A stretch of 56,077 nucleotides of DNA from an uncultured Armatimonadota bacterium (GTDB lineage: Bacteria > Armatimonadota > Fimbriimonadia > Fimbriimonadales > Fimbriimonadaceae). Positions 45,638 to 53,729 of this stretch are shown here, piece after piece. The stretch covers positions 1-56,077 of the forward strand of contig CAIUHP010000099.1 in the NCBI GenBank assembly GCA_903899015.1. Direction: 5' to 3'. The notes below the pieces were generated by a model that saw only the letters and a program-made list of their open reading frames with translations, did no database searches and was not told the DNA's origin. Each line of letters opens with the position of its first letter. Positions within the stretch are counted from its first letter, which is position 1. The translations under genes were made by a program, and so were the position numbers.

Positions 45638-47893
45638 ATGTTGTCTTCGCTTCTCCTCGTTCTTCATCCTATAATTGGTGCGTCGCAGACGACGTTGCCA
45701 CCGATCTTGCCGAAGCCGGTTTCCATGCATGCCGAATTTGGTGGCCCGTTTGAGATTACTCGCGATACTGTACTGATTGACCCAGAGAACACGGAGGCTA
45801 CTCGGATCTTTCAAGCGATGCTTATAAAGGGCTCCGGCTTCCAACTCCACAAAGGAAAACAGGGTTCGTCGGCAGGAGCGATTCGCTTTGAGAAAGCTCC
45901 CACAGGTTCGCTTCATGCCGAAGGCTACTCACTTAAATCTGGTAGCGATGGAATAACGGTCCTATACGCCGATTCGGCAGGTGCTCTCTATGCTGTCGAG
46001 ACCTTGCGGCAACTACTTCCGCCCGCGATTGAGGGGCCGAAGGCAAGTCAAGATGCCCATTGGTCGGTTCCGGCGGTGACCATCGAAGACTATCCTCGAT
46101 TTCCATGGCGTGGGATGCATCTTGATGTTTCGCGCCACTTCTTCCCCGCGCCTTACATCAAGAAATATCTTGACTATCTAACCTTCATGAAGATGAACGT
46201 CTTCCATTGGCACCTAGTAGATGATGGTGGATGGCGCATCCAACTCGACAAGTATCCTAAGCTCACGTCCATGGGTGCATGGCGATACGGCATCACTTCC
46301 GGATGGGACCAATCCAAGCTTCGCTTTGATCCTGCGAGCAAGCTTCCAAAGTACGGCGGCTACTACACGAAGAAGGAAATTCGAGACGTCGTGAAATATG
46401 CGGCGGAGCGAAATATTACGGTGGTTCCGGAAATCGAGATGCCCGGGCATACGATGCCGGTATTTGCAGCCTATCCCGATCTGGAGTGCCAGAATCAGAA
46501 GCCAGCCGCTCAGCCAGGACAGCCCGCAAGCAACGTTTATTGCGTTGGAAACGAGAAAACCTTTGACTTCGTTCATAACGTGCTTGACGAAGTGATGGAA
46601 TTGTTCCCTTCGCCTTGGATTCACATCGGCGGAGACGAAGTGGACAAGAGCTACTGGAAGGCTTGTCCGCTTTGCCAGGCAAAGATTAAGGCGGAGGGGC
46701 TAAAGAACGAGGAAGAACTCCAAAGCTTCTTCATTCGCCACATTGATCACTACTTGGCTTCCAAAGGTCGCCGATTGATTGGATGGGACGAAATCTTGGA
46801 GGGTGGCCTTGCTAAAGGAGCCACCGTCATGTCTTGGCGTGGAATCGACGGCGGCATCGCAGCCGCAAAGGCCGGACATGACGTTGTGATGTCGCCCACA
46901 TCTCACTCGTACTTTGACTACTCAAACGCGTCTTTGACGACGGAACACGTTTACACATTTGACCCGGTTCCTCCTGCGTTGAATGAAGAGGAAGCCAAGC
47001 ATGTTTTGGGCGGACAAGCGAATGTTTGGACGGAATGGATTCCAACGACTTCACGAGTGGAATTCATGATTTTCCCTCGTATTACGGCGATGTCTGAAAC
47101 GCTTTGGTCACCCAAAGCAGGCCGCAATTACGAGGAGTTCATGACTCGGATGCCTTCAATTTTTGAGCGACTCGACCGACTGGGAGCAAGCTATTACATG
47201 CCAGCGCCACGAGTGGAGACGAACGCCCTCCTGTTCAAGGATTCGGCGAAAATTGCAGCGGTCCAAGAGCGTTGGTCCCCAGGCACTCTTCGGTATTCGC
47301 TGGACGGGAAAGCTCCAACGGCTCAATCGCCTGCCTACACGTCACCTTTCTCCCTCAACCATGCGGCTACCGTGACGTTTGCTTTCGTTTCGAAAGCAGG
47401 ACAGACCGGTGAAACCGCCCAAGTGTCATGCGCCCCTCAACGAACAATCCCCGTTCCCACACTTGCGCCGGGCTGGAATTCAGCCTATTTTGAAGGGAAT
47501 TGGTCGAACGTTCCTGACTTCTCGAAGCTTACGCCCATCAAGTCTGGCGCGACCGACCACATCAGCCTGGATGGTCGAAATCGAGATGAGAACTTCGCGA
47601 TGCACTTTAGCGGCTACTTCAAAGCCGAACAGGAAGGAGTGTATCGATTTACCCTTGGCAGCGATGATGGTTCCTGGCTCAAAGTAGGGGACTTAACGGT
47701 GGTGGATAACGACGGCTTGCACAGCCCCTCCCCCAAGGCGGGAACGATCTGGCTACCGAAAGGAATTCACAAGATTGAAGCTGGATATTTCCAAGGCGGG
47801 GGTGCATTCTCGTTGAGCTTGAATGTTCAGGTTCCGGGAACGAGCACGCCCATGTCGGTTGATAGTTACGTCTACCGCAACGCTAACAAATAA
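45638..47893 (+). CDS. Secreted beta-N-acetylhexosaminidase (GH20) with C-terminal PA14 domain
   Basis: A 751-residue GH20 enzyme releasing terminal GlcNAc/GalNAc from chitin oligomers or glycoconjugates. Signal peptide MLSSLLLVLHPIIGASQ. GH20b domain to ~145, then the TIM barrel: FPWRGMHLDVSRHFFP, MNVFHWHLVDDGGWRI, VVPEIEMPGHTMP, the catalytic pair Asp333-Glu334 in WIHIGGDEVDKSYW, and GGQANVWTEWI. A chitobiase-type C-terminal fold (RYSLDGKAPTAQSPAYTSPF, ~545-605) follows, then a PA14-like domain (AMHFSGYFKAEQEGVYRFTL to GIHKIEAGYFQGGGAF). ATG 45638 has a purine tract GAAGGAC 5 nt upstream. A second PA14 domain occurs in the GH63-like gene, a shared sugar-binding theme. Confidence 0.94.
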   Translation: MLSSLLLVLHPIIGASQTTLPPILPKPVSMHAEFGGPFEITRDTVLIDPENTEATRIFQAMLIKGSGFQLHKGKQGSSAGAIRFEKAPTGSLHAEGYSLKSGSDGITVLYADSAGALYAVETLRQLLPPAIEGPKASQDAHWSVPAVTIEDYPRFPWRGMHLDVSRHFFPAPYIKKYLDYLTFMKMNVFHWHLVDDGGWRIQLDKYPKLTSMGAWRYGITSGWDQSKLRFDPASKLPKYGGYYTKKEIRDVVKYAAERNITVVPEIEMPGHTMPVFAAYPDLECQNQKPAAQPGQPASNVYCVGNEKTFDFVHNVLDEVMELFPSPWIHIGGDEVDKSYWKACPLCQAKIKAEGLKNEEELQSFFIRHIDHYLASKGRRLIGWDEILEGGLAKGATVMSWRGIDGGIAAAKAGHDVVMSPTSHSYFDYSNASLTTEHVYTFDPVPPALNEEEAKHVLGGQANVWTEWIPTTSRVEFMIFPRITAMSETLWSPKAGRNYEEFMTRMPSIFERLDRLGASYYMPAPRVETNALLFKDSAKIAAVQERWSPGTLRYSLDGKAPTAQSPAYTSPFSLNHAATVTFAFVSKAGQTGETAQVSCAPQRTIPVPTLAPGWNSAYFEGNWSNVPDFSKLTPIKSGATDHISLDGRNRDENFAMHFSGYFKAEQEGVYRFTLGSDDGSWLKVGDLTVVDNDGLHSPSPKAGTIWLPKGIHKIEAGYFQGGGAFSLSLNVQVPGTSTPMSVDSYVYRNANK

Positions 47894-47907
47894 CAACTCT
47901 GCTATTG

Positions 47908-47951
47908 ATGCGCATTTCGCTAGGGAATTAAGGCCCCAGTGAAATGCGCAT
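47908..47951 (+). promoter_or_regulatory. 11-bp perfect inverted repeat upstream of the lut operon
   Basis: ATGCGCATTTC (47908-47918) and GAAATGCGCAT (47941-47951) flank 22 nt that also contain GGG..CCC pairing. The right arm ends 16 bases before a -10-like TACGAT (47968-47973). It could be an operator for a lactate-responsive regulator, or the terminator of the GH20 gene; no T-run follows. Confidence 0.5.
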
Positions 47952-47979
47952 TCGAACTTATGCGAGGTACGATGCTGAA

Positions 47980-48756
47980 GTGTCTCGCTCGGCATCGAAC
48001 ATTTCTCAGACTGAGCCCATGACAACAGGCGCACCTAAGCCAAAAGTGCGACTGATGTTGACCTGTCTTTGCGACGCATTTTTTGGCGAAGTCGGAATTG
48101 CCACCGTTAGGGTCCTTGAACATGCCGGTTGCACTGTGGTCTTCGACAAGGATCAAACCTGTTGTGGTCAACCCCCTTTCAATTCGGGTGATTGGACTGC
48201 CGCGCGACTTGCCGCGGGCCACTTGATGCGCACAACGCTCATCCATAAGGACACCGTTGTTACTCCGAGCGCCTCGTGTGCGGCGATGGTTCGAGAAGGC
48301 TATCCCATGCTCTATACCGACATGGCCCATCCTGAGATTTTTGAGTTGGGCGAATACTTGGTCCAACACTTGAAGATCGAAACTTGGCCAATAACTGCTA
48401 AGAAGATGCCCGCGAAGACAAAGGTTGCTTTCCACTCCTCATGCCATGGACGAGGAATTGGGCTCAAAGGAGAACAGCGTCAACTCTTAGCCAGCCTGCC
48501 TTGGGTCGAACTTGTACCGTTTGACCAAGGAGAGCAATGCTGTGGATTCGGCGGCGCTTTTTCGGCCAACCATCCTTCGATTTCCGCAGGAATTGGCATG
48601 GAAAAACTCAAGAACATTCTTGAATCGGGTGCCGACGAAATCGTAGGAGGAGACATGGGTTGCCTCATGCAACTCAACGGGCTCATCAAGCGCAACAAGC
48701 TCAAGATCAAAACGCGACACTTTTCCCAATTGCTCGCAGAGGGGATCGGCGAATGA
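47980..48756 (+). CDS. lutA: Lactate utilization protein A (Fe-S oxidoreductase subunit)
   Basis: A 258-residue LutA, a subunit of the LutABC L-lactate dehydrogenase that oxidises lactate to pyruvate. It carries two CCG domains (DUF224/CCG): DQTCCGQPPFNSGD and EQCCGFGGAFSANHP, plus TPSASCAAMVREGYP and AFHSSCHGRGIG, whose cysteines bind iron-sulfur clusters. Start choice: GTG 47980 has TACGAT 6 nt upstream in the leaderless pattern; ATG 48019 would give a start nearer the conserved KVRLMLTCLCD; ATG 47944 lies in the inverted repeat. The stop overlaps the lutB start in ATGA. Confidence 0.9.
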   Translation: MSRSASNISQTEPMTTGAPKPKVRLMLTCLCDAFFGEVGIATVRVLEHAGCTVVFDKDQTCCGQPPFNSGDWTAARLAAGHLMRTTLIHKDTVVTPSASCAAMVREGYPMLYTDMAHPEIFELGEYLVQHLKIETWPITAKKMPAKTKVAFHSSCHGRGIGLKGEQRQLLASLPWVELVPFDQGEQCCGFGGAFSANHPSISAGIGMEKLKNILESGADEIVGGDMGCLMQLNGLIKRNKLKIKTRHFSQLLAEGIGE

Positions 48757-50117
48757 AGATTCCATCGGTTGAAAAGTTTTCTCGCGACCTTGCCACTGAG
48801 ACCGTCGAAAGCGTACGGAGCGCTTCGGTCGCCAAAGTGGATGCGCGGAGTAATGCTCTAAAAATCGCCTTTGATGACTTAGAAGGGGCACGAACTCAGG
48901 CCGCTCAAATCAAGGATTACGTACTTGATAACCTGCCCAACCTTTTGCCTCAACTCGAGCTGAAGTGTCGTTTGAACGGCATTGAAGTTCACTGGGCAAA
49001 GAACGCCTCCTCTGCCCGTAAGACGATTCTAGAGATTTGCAAGGCCGCTGCACCGGAAGGCGGGTCGATCGTGAAAGCCAAGTCGATGGCCACCGAGGAG
49101 ATCCACCTAAACAAGCATCTCATCAAGAATGGCTATGAAGTGGTCGAGACCGATTTGGGTGAATACGTTGTCCAAATCGATGACGACACACCTAGTCACA
49201 TCGTCACTCCGATCATCCACAAGAATCGGAAGCAAGTGGCAAAAAGTTTTGAGCGCGAGGGGCTCGGACCTTACACCGAGGTTCCTTCCGAACTTGCGAT
49301 GCAAGCTCGGCACCATCTCCGGGAGAAATTCCGGGAAGCCAAGATCGGCATCAGTGGCGTCAATTTTGCGGTTGCCGAAAGTGGCCGGATCGTTCTCGTT
49401 GAGAACGAAGGAAACAATCGTCTCTCGACCACTGCTCCTGACGTCCATATTGCTGTGATGGGGCTTGAAAAGGTTTTACCAAGCGAGACTGACTTGCCGC
49501 TGTTCCTACGACTTCTCGCGGGATCTGCGACCGGGCAGCAGATGACGACCTATATTCACATGATCTCAGGCCCGAGGCGAAAGGATGAGATGGATGGTCC
49601 AAAGGAAGTTCACCTCGTCATCCTCGATAACGGGCGATCCAAAGTTCTCAACGGTCCTTACAAAGAGATCCTCCGCTGCATTCGCTGCGGTGCTTGCCTC
49701 AATGTCTGCCCCGTTTATCGCCAAGCAAGTGGCCACGCCTACAACAACGTATATTCAGGTCCCCTAGGTGCCGTCTTGGGCCCGGCTCTGGAAGGGGTTG
49801 AGAAATTGCCTGACTTAGCAAAGGCGTCAACTCTTTGCGGTTCGTGTGAAGAAGTTTGTCCGGTTAAGATTCCGATCCCTCGCATGCTACTTCAACTGCG
49901 AGAAGAGGCCAACCGAAAAGGGCTCGTGAAGGAAATGATTCCTTGGTCTATGTTCTCCGTTGGATCGACGAGTGGTTTTCGGTGGAGGCTAGGACTGAAG
50001 ATGTTGCCGTTAGCTCCGATCGCAAAGCATCCCGCAAAATCGGGCTGGGAAGAATTTAAAGACTTGCCCACAAAAGAGGGACGAGATTTTAGGAAGTGGT
50101 GGAATGGGAGATCGTGA
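48753..50117 (+). CDS. lutB: Lactate utilization protein B (Fe-S/LUD-domain subunit)
   Basis: A 454-residue LutB. The N-terminal LUD domain (~60-285) includes GSIVKAKSMATEEIHLN, GVNFAVAESGRIVLVENEGN and GLEKVLPSETDLPLFLRLL. Two 4Fe-4S ferredoxin motifs follow (CIRCGACLNVCPVYR and CGSCEEVCPVKIPIP), then a helical C-terminal tail (EEFKDLPTKEGRDFRKWW). It passes electrons from lactate oxidation to the respiratory chain. The start ATG 48753 overlaps the lutA stop and the stop overlaps lutC by 14 bases, so the three subunits are translationally coupled. An earlier in-frame start lies inside lutA and is unlikely. Confidence 0.95.
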   Translation: MKIPSVEKFSRDLATETVESVRSASVAKVDARSNALKIAFDDLEGARTQAAQIKDYVLDNLPNLLPQLELKCRLNGIEVHWAKNASSARKTILEICKAAAPEGGSIVKAKSMATEEIHLNKHLIKNGYEVVETDLGEYVVQIDDDTPSHIVTPIIHKNRKQVAKSFEREGLGPYTEVPSELAMQARHHLREKFREAKIGISGVNFAVAESGRIVLVENEGNNRLSTTAPDVHIAVMGLEKVLPSETDLPLFLRLLAGSATGQQMTTYIHMISGPRRKDEMDGPKEVHLVILDNGRSKVLNGPYKEILRCIRCGACLNVCPVYRQASGHAYNNVYSGPLGAVLGPALEGVEKLPDLAKASTLCGSCEEVCPVKIPIPRMLLQLREEANRKGLVKEMIPWSMFSVGSTSGFRWRLGLKMLPLAPIAKHPAKSGWEEFKDLPTKEGRDFRKWWNGRS

Positions 50118-50640
50118 AGCGATCCTTACAAATCTAGGGAAGGCGGGAAAAAAATCTCGCCTACCATTGCCTCCGGCACCCATGCCTGCTCTCACGTACG
50201 ATGCGCTGTGGGAGATTTTTGCGACCAAACTTGAAGCTTTGGGCGGCCGCATCGGAAATCTGCAAGATCTTGAAGTGATTTTGTCTCGTCCCCATGTTCT
50301 CGATGTTGAGTCGGCAACTCGTCTCGGTAGAAAATCAGGAGGAGCCGATGTTTGGGCCGCGGAAGTCGGGGTGACTACCGTCGACCTCGCGATCGCCGAA
50401 ACAGCCACTCTGATGTTATCAACCGGTCCCGGTCGACCCCGGTTGGCAAGCCTTACTCCCACCTTGCACGTTGCACTCGTACCAAAAGAAAGAATTGTGG
50501 CGACGATGTCGGAAGCCTTTACCCAACTTACCGATCGCACAACCGTGCTTATCACCGGACCAAGCCGAACAGCCGATATCGAAGGCATTCTTGTCCGGGG
50601 CGTTCATGGCCCTGGAGATGTTCTCGTGATTCCGGTTTAG
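50104..50640 (+). CDS. lutC: Lactate utilization protein C (LUD domain)
   Basis: A 178-residue LutC consisting of a single LUD domain with GADVWAAEVGVTTVDLAIAE, TLMLSTGPGRPRLASLTPTL and the C-terminal TGPSRTADIEGILVRGVHGPGDV (quoted in parts), the block shared by all LUD proteins. It completes the lactate dehydrogenase complex. Its start overlaps lutB by 14 bases. It converges on the PagL-like gene with 6 bases between the stops and no terminator hairpin. No lactate permease or LutR-type regulator is in the window. Confidence 0.94.
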   Translation: MGDREAILTNLGKAGKKSRLPLPPAPMPALTYDALWEIFATKLEALGGRIGNLQDLEVILSRPHVLDVESATRLGRKSGGADVWAAEVGVTTVDLAIAETATLMLSTGPGRPRLASLTPTLHVALVPKERIVATMSEAFTQLTDRTTVLITGPSRTADIEGILVRGVHGPGDVLVIPV

Positions 50641-50646
50641 CGGCTC

Positions 50647-51222
50647 TTAGTATCGAAAGCCGATCAGCAAGAAGAGCTGATTTTCGCCCTTATTGTGCCC
50701 TTTCGTACCTGCATTTGAAATGTGTAGGTAACGAGCACCCAGCATGAATTCTTGTTTGCCAATCGCGATGGTCGCTCCCGCATCCAGTAACGGAGTCGAA
50801 TTCACGATACTATCCAAGTTATCCGTGGCATGATTCTGCGCCTGGAGCCCCCAACCCAAATCGACGAATGCTCCGAGACCGTGCCGATTGGCGGGAAGTA
50901 GCCAACGAGCGTATGCGAGTCCTCCGACTGCAAACGAGGTATCGGGAGCGGCACCAAAAACGCCGGGAGATTTCGTGGTTTCGAAATAACCTTCATAAAC
51001 GACTTGTGCGGGAATTTTGTTGATGAAAAAGCGAGGCTCGCGTCGTGCATAGGCATACCCGATGCCTCCACCCGTCCGAACTTCCTCCGTTCCAAGCACC
51101 AAAAGTCCACGTCCGATAAAGCCTTTTACTTCATGGGAAGATGTATTAAAATCACTGTCAGATGCTCCAAAAACGGATGCAACCGAACCTAAAATAAGTA
51201 AGAAAACGCCTAAAACCTTCAT
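50647..51222 (-). CDS. PagL-like lipid A deacylase / acyloxyacyl hydrolase-family outer-membrane protein
   Basis: A 191-residue protein with a signal peptide (MKVLGVFLLILGSVASVFGA) and an outer-membrane beta-barrel pattern ending in an aromatic C-terminus (FLLIGFRY). The penultimate strands carry RYLHISNAGTKGHNKGENQ, matching the PagL active-site pattern H-x-S-N-A-G..P-N-x-G-x-N, with His and Ser as catalytic residues and Glu in GENQ as third member. PagL removes the 3-O acyl chain of lipid A. If correct, the organism has an outer membrane with LPS-like lipid. It is divergent from der with a 71-base gap. The short motif is convincing; overall similarity is low. Confidence 0.7.
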   Translation of the reverse strand: MKVLGVFLLILGSVASVFGASDSDFNTSSHEVKGFIGRGLLVLGTEEVRTGGGIGYAYARREPRFFINKIPAQVVYEGYFETTKSPGVFGAAPDTSFAVGGLAYARWLLPANRHGLGAFVDLGWGLQAQNHATDNLDSIVNSTPLLDAGATIAIGKQEFMLGARYLHISNAGTKGHNKGENQLFLLIGFRY

Positions 51223-51293
51223 GAAACTCTATCGGGGGCCCCGAACTCTCCGCAACGCAGATGTTGTAAGATCAGGTACATTCTGACTCCCCC

Positions 51294-52712
51294 ATGCGTT
51301 CTACGCTTCCTGTTGTTGTTATCGTTGGCCGTCCAAATGTCGGAAAGAGCACTGTCTTTAACCGAGTCATACGTCGGCGCATTGCAGTGGTCGAAGATAC
51401 CCCAGGAATCACTCGCGATCGTCTTTATGCCGAAGCGGAGTGGAACGGGCGAAGGTTCCAGCTTGTAGACACCGGCGGAATCGTGTTCCAGGAAGAAGAC
51501 CCCCTGGCGGATCAAATTCGCGTTCAGGCGAATGTTGCCCTTGAAGAAGCCGACGTTGTTCTCTTTTTAACTGACACCACTGCGGGCGTAAACCCAGATG
51601 ATATGGACCTTGCCAATCAGCTGCGGCCGATTGAAAAGCCGGTACTCGTAGTCGTCAACAAAGCAGACAATCCGCAGCGCGACGATTTCGCAAACGAATT
51701 TTATAGCCTCGGCCTTGGCGAGGTTTATCCGGTTTCTGGTCTCCATGGTCGCGGTATTGCCGACCTCATGGATGTTGTGGTCGACTTACTACCACCCAGT
51801 TCTGAAAAGCGTGACGAGCGCGAAGAGATCAAGGTCGCGATTGTTGGCAGACCCAACGTCGGGAAATCATCGTTGGTCAACGCCTTTACTGGCGAGCAAC
51901 GAATGATCGTCTCCAACATTGCCGGTACGACCCGAGATGCAATTGATACCGAACTCGAATACAAGGGCGAGAAATTCAGACTGATCGACACCGCAGGTAT
52001 TCGACGTCGCGGCAAGATTCAAGGCTCGGTCGAATACTACATGGTCGATCGAGCTCAAAAAGCGATCGACCGATCAGACTGTGCGATGATCGTCGTGGAT
52101 GGCAGCGAAGGCCTAACCGACGGCGACAAGCGCATCATGAAATTGGCCCACGACGCTGGAAAGGCTTGCGTTTTTGCGGTGAATAAGTGGGACATTCAAG
52201 AGCCACCAGACGGCCAACCCAAGCTCAAATCACCGATCAAGAAGGACTTCCTTCAGACAATTTCGAACGAAATACCCGAGCTGGCTTATGCAACCGCCGC
52301 CTTTACCTCGGCAAAGGAAAGTTCAGGCTTGGAGCCCGTGCTGGATGAAATTCTCCGAGCACAGGAAGCCTACAGCTTCCGAGTTTCGACTGGGCTTCTG
52401 AATCGGCTCATCCAGGACGCTACTTTTGCTCGCCCCTACACCAGCAAGGGCCGTGCACTGAAGATTTACTACGCCACTCAAGTTTCCACTCGGCCGCCAA
52501 CGTTCGTGCTGTTTGTCAACGATCCTGACTTGCTTCACTTTAGCTATGAGCGTTACCTGCTCAACAAGATTCGAGCCGCATTCCCACTTGAAGGAACGCC
52601 TGTTCGCATCCGAACGAAGTCGAGCCACGGCAAGGATGATGCGGTCGTGAAGGGCAAGTCGAAAGGCAAGGCCATGGCGAAACCTAAGCCAAAGCCCCAG
52701 CCGAAACCTTGA
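51294..52712 (+). CDS. der: Ribosome biogenesis GTPase Der (EngA)
   Basis: A 472-residue double-GTPase required for 50S subunit maturation. GTPase 1 (~8-165) has GRPNVGKSTVFNRV, DTPGITRDR, VDTGG and VVNKAD. GTPase 2 (~180-350) has GRPNVGKSSLVNAF, GTTRDAIDTE, IDTAGIRRRGKI and AVNKWD. The C-terminal KH-like domain (~355-450) has ARPYTSKGRALKIYYATQVS and PTFVLFVNDPDLLHFSYERYL. A Lys/Pro-rich tail follows (~GKSKGKAMAKPKPKPQPKP), longer and more basic than usual and possibly rRNA-contacting. ATG 51294 has no Shine-Dalgarno; TACATT lies 11 nt upstream. Confidence 0.97.
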   Translation: MRSTLPVVVIVGRPNVGKSTVFNRVIRRRIAVVEDTPGITRDRLYAEAEWNGRRFQLVDTGGIVFQEEDPLADQIRVQANVALEEADVVLFLTDTTAGVNPDDMDLANQLRPIEKPVLVVVNKADNPQRDDFANEFYSLGLGEVYPVSGLHGRGIADLMDVVVDLLPPSSEKRDEREEIKVAIVGRPNVGKSSLVNAFTGEQRMIVSNIAGTTRDAIDTELEYKGEKFRLIDTAGIRRRGKIQGSVEYYMVDRAQKAIDRSDCAMIVVDGSEGLTDGDKRIMKLAHDAGKACVFAVNKWDIQEPPDGQPKLKSPIKKDFLQTISNEIPELAYATAAFTSAKESSGLEPVLDEILRAQEAYSFRVSTGLLNRLIQDATFARPYTSKGRALKIYYATQVSTRPPTFVLFVNDPDLLHFSYERYLLNKIRAAFPLEGTPVRIRTKSSHGKDDAVVKGKSKGKAMAKPKPKPQPKP

Positions 52713-52717
52713 TCGCT

Positions 52718-53500
52718 CTAGTTGTACATCACTCGGGCCAGTAGGAAATTCGCGATATAGATCAGCACCATGGATACCACCACGGTGTTCGTGGTTGCTT
52801 TACCAACTCCGACCGCACCCTCCTTTGTTCGCATGCCCTGTTGGCAGGCGACCAAAGTGATAATGAGTCCAAATACTGGCGTCTTGAGAATGCCGTGAAT
52901 AACGTCTTCCGGTTTTACAAACTGGGAAACGGAATGCATAAACGCGAGTGCGGTGATGTGCTCGGTTGTCGCAATGAGGAGCCCGCCTGTGATGCCTGAC
53001 CACATGCACACGAGAGCAAGCACGGGCAGCATTGTGATTCCGGCGATGACTCGTGGAAGCACCAGGTAATTCGTTGGATGGACGCTGAGCATCTTCAGTG
53101 CGTCAATTTGCTCGGTAACCGCCATCGTTCCGATTTGGGCCGCCATAGCCGATCCGCACCGACCGGCAACCATGATTCCCGCGATGACGGGACCAATTTC
53201 TCGAGTCACGGTCAAACCAACGGTTGCTCCAACAAATCCAGTTGCGTTGTAGCGACCTAGAAATTGAGAAAGGTACAGCGACAATACGGCGCCGGAGAAA
53301 AATCCCGTTAAGGCAACGATGGGAACCGAAGCCACTCCGATAAAGGCCATCTGATTGACGGTTTCACCGAATTCAAATGGACGACGGAAGCACCGCTTGA
53401 TCGCGTCCAGAAAAATGATTGTGATCTCACCAAAAAAGGTTAGGAAAGTTAGGATCGGAGCAACAATCGGTTCGAAGATGCCAGCCGGCTTTGTCGCCAT
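52718..53500 (-). CDS. MlaE-family lipid-transport ABC permease
   Basis: A 260-residue permease of the MlaE/YrbE/Ttg2B family (PF02405), which moves phospholipids between inner and outer membrane. Signature segments are AFIGVASVPIVALTGFFSGAV, GLTVTREIGPVIAGIMVAGRCGSAMAAQIGTM (quoted across the family's EIGP block), TEQIDALKMLSVHPTNYLVLPR and CQQGMRTKEGAVGVGKATTN. ATG 53500 is chosen because TATCAT lies 7 nt upstream and the conserved protein starts there; the frame is open to 53638. No MlaF ATPase or MlaD gene is visible here. Its stop is 5 bases from the convergent der stop. Confidence 0.94.
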   Translation of the reverse strand: MATKPAGIFEPIVAPILTFLTFFGEITIIFLDAIKRCFRRPFEFGETVNQMAFIGVASVPIVALTGFFSGAVLSLYLSQFLGRYNATGFVGATVGLTVTREIGPVIAGIMVAGRCGSAMAAQIGTMAVTEQIDALKMLSVHPTNYLVLPRVIAGITMLPVLALVCMWSGITGGLLIATTEHITALAFMHSVSQFVKPEDVIHGILKTPVFGLIITLVACQQGMRTKEGAVGVGKATTNTVVVSMVLIYIANFLLARVMYN

Positions 53501-53507
53501 GGTATTT

Positions 53508-53513
53508 ATGATA
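53508..53513 (-). promoter_or_regulatory. -10 element (TATCAT) of the mlaE-like gene, leaderless type
   Basis: TATCAT on the minus strand, 7 nt before ATG 53500; decides the start. Confidence 0.5.
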
Positions 53514-53548
53514 GCCGCATTTGGCAAGAGAGCAAACTGAAACAGGGG

Positions 53549-53554
53549 TATCCT
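53549..53554 (+). promoter_or_regulatory. -10 element (TATCCT), leaderless type
   Basis: TATCCT, 7 nt before GTG 53562; the same hexamer and spacing as at 28624. It supports the small gene below. Confidence 0.45.
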
Positions 53555-53561
53555 CCCTATC

Positions 53562-53714
53562 GTGGCCCGGCCCCAGCAGTTCTCATCAAAGCGCAAGGAA
53601 AAATTTCCTTGGATTTTGTTGCTCGCGCTTGCGTTCACAACCTATTTCTTTTGGATTCTTCCTCTTCAGCTTGGACCTCGACCGGTAAAGGTCGAGTTTT
53701 CTAAAACGAAGTAA
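53562..53714 (+). CDS. Small single-pass membrane protein (50 residues)
   Basis: A 50-codon frame from GTG 53562 to TAA 53712-53714. The translation is a basic N-terminus (MARPQQFSSKRKEKFP), one hydrophobic helix (WILLLALAFTTYFFWILPL) and a short C-terminal tail (QLGPRPVKVEFSKTK), a typical inside-positive single-span membrane protein. A leaderless-type -10 lies 7 nt upstream. It sits between mlaE (divergent) and the YchF-like gene, whose ATG is 15 bases downstream, so the two may be co-transcribed. No homologue is recognised. Composition, promoter and packing support it being real. Confidence 0.55.
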   Translation: MARPQQFSSKRKEKFPWILLLALAFTTYFFWILPLQLGPRPVKVEFSKTK

Positions 53715-53729
53715 ACCAACGGGTTCCCT

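Noticed and set aside
45518-45916. 132-codon minus-strand frame over the GH20 start
   Set aside because: Basic, low-information composition and overlap with a well-supported GH20 signal peptide and N-domain.
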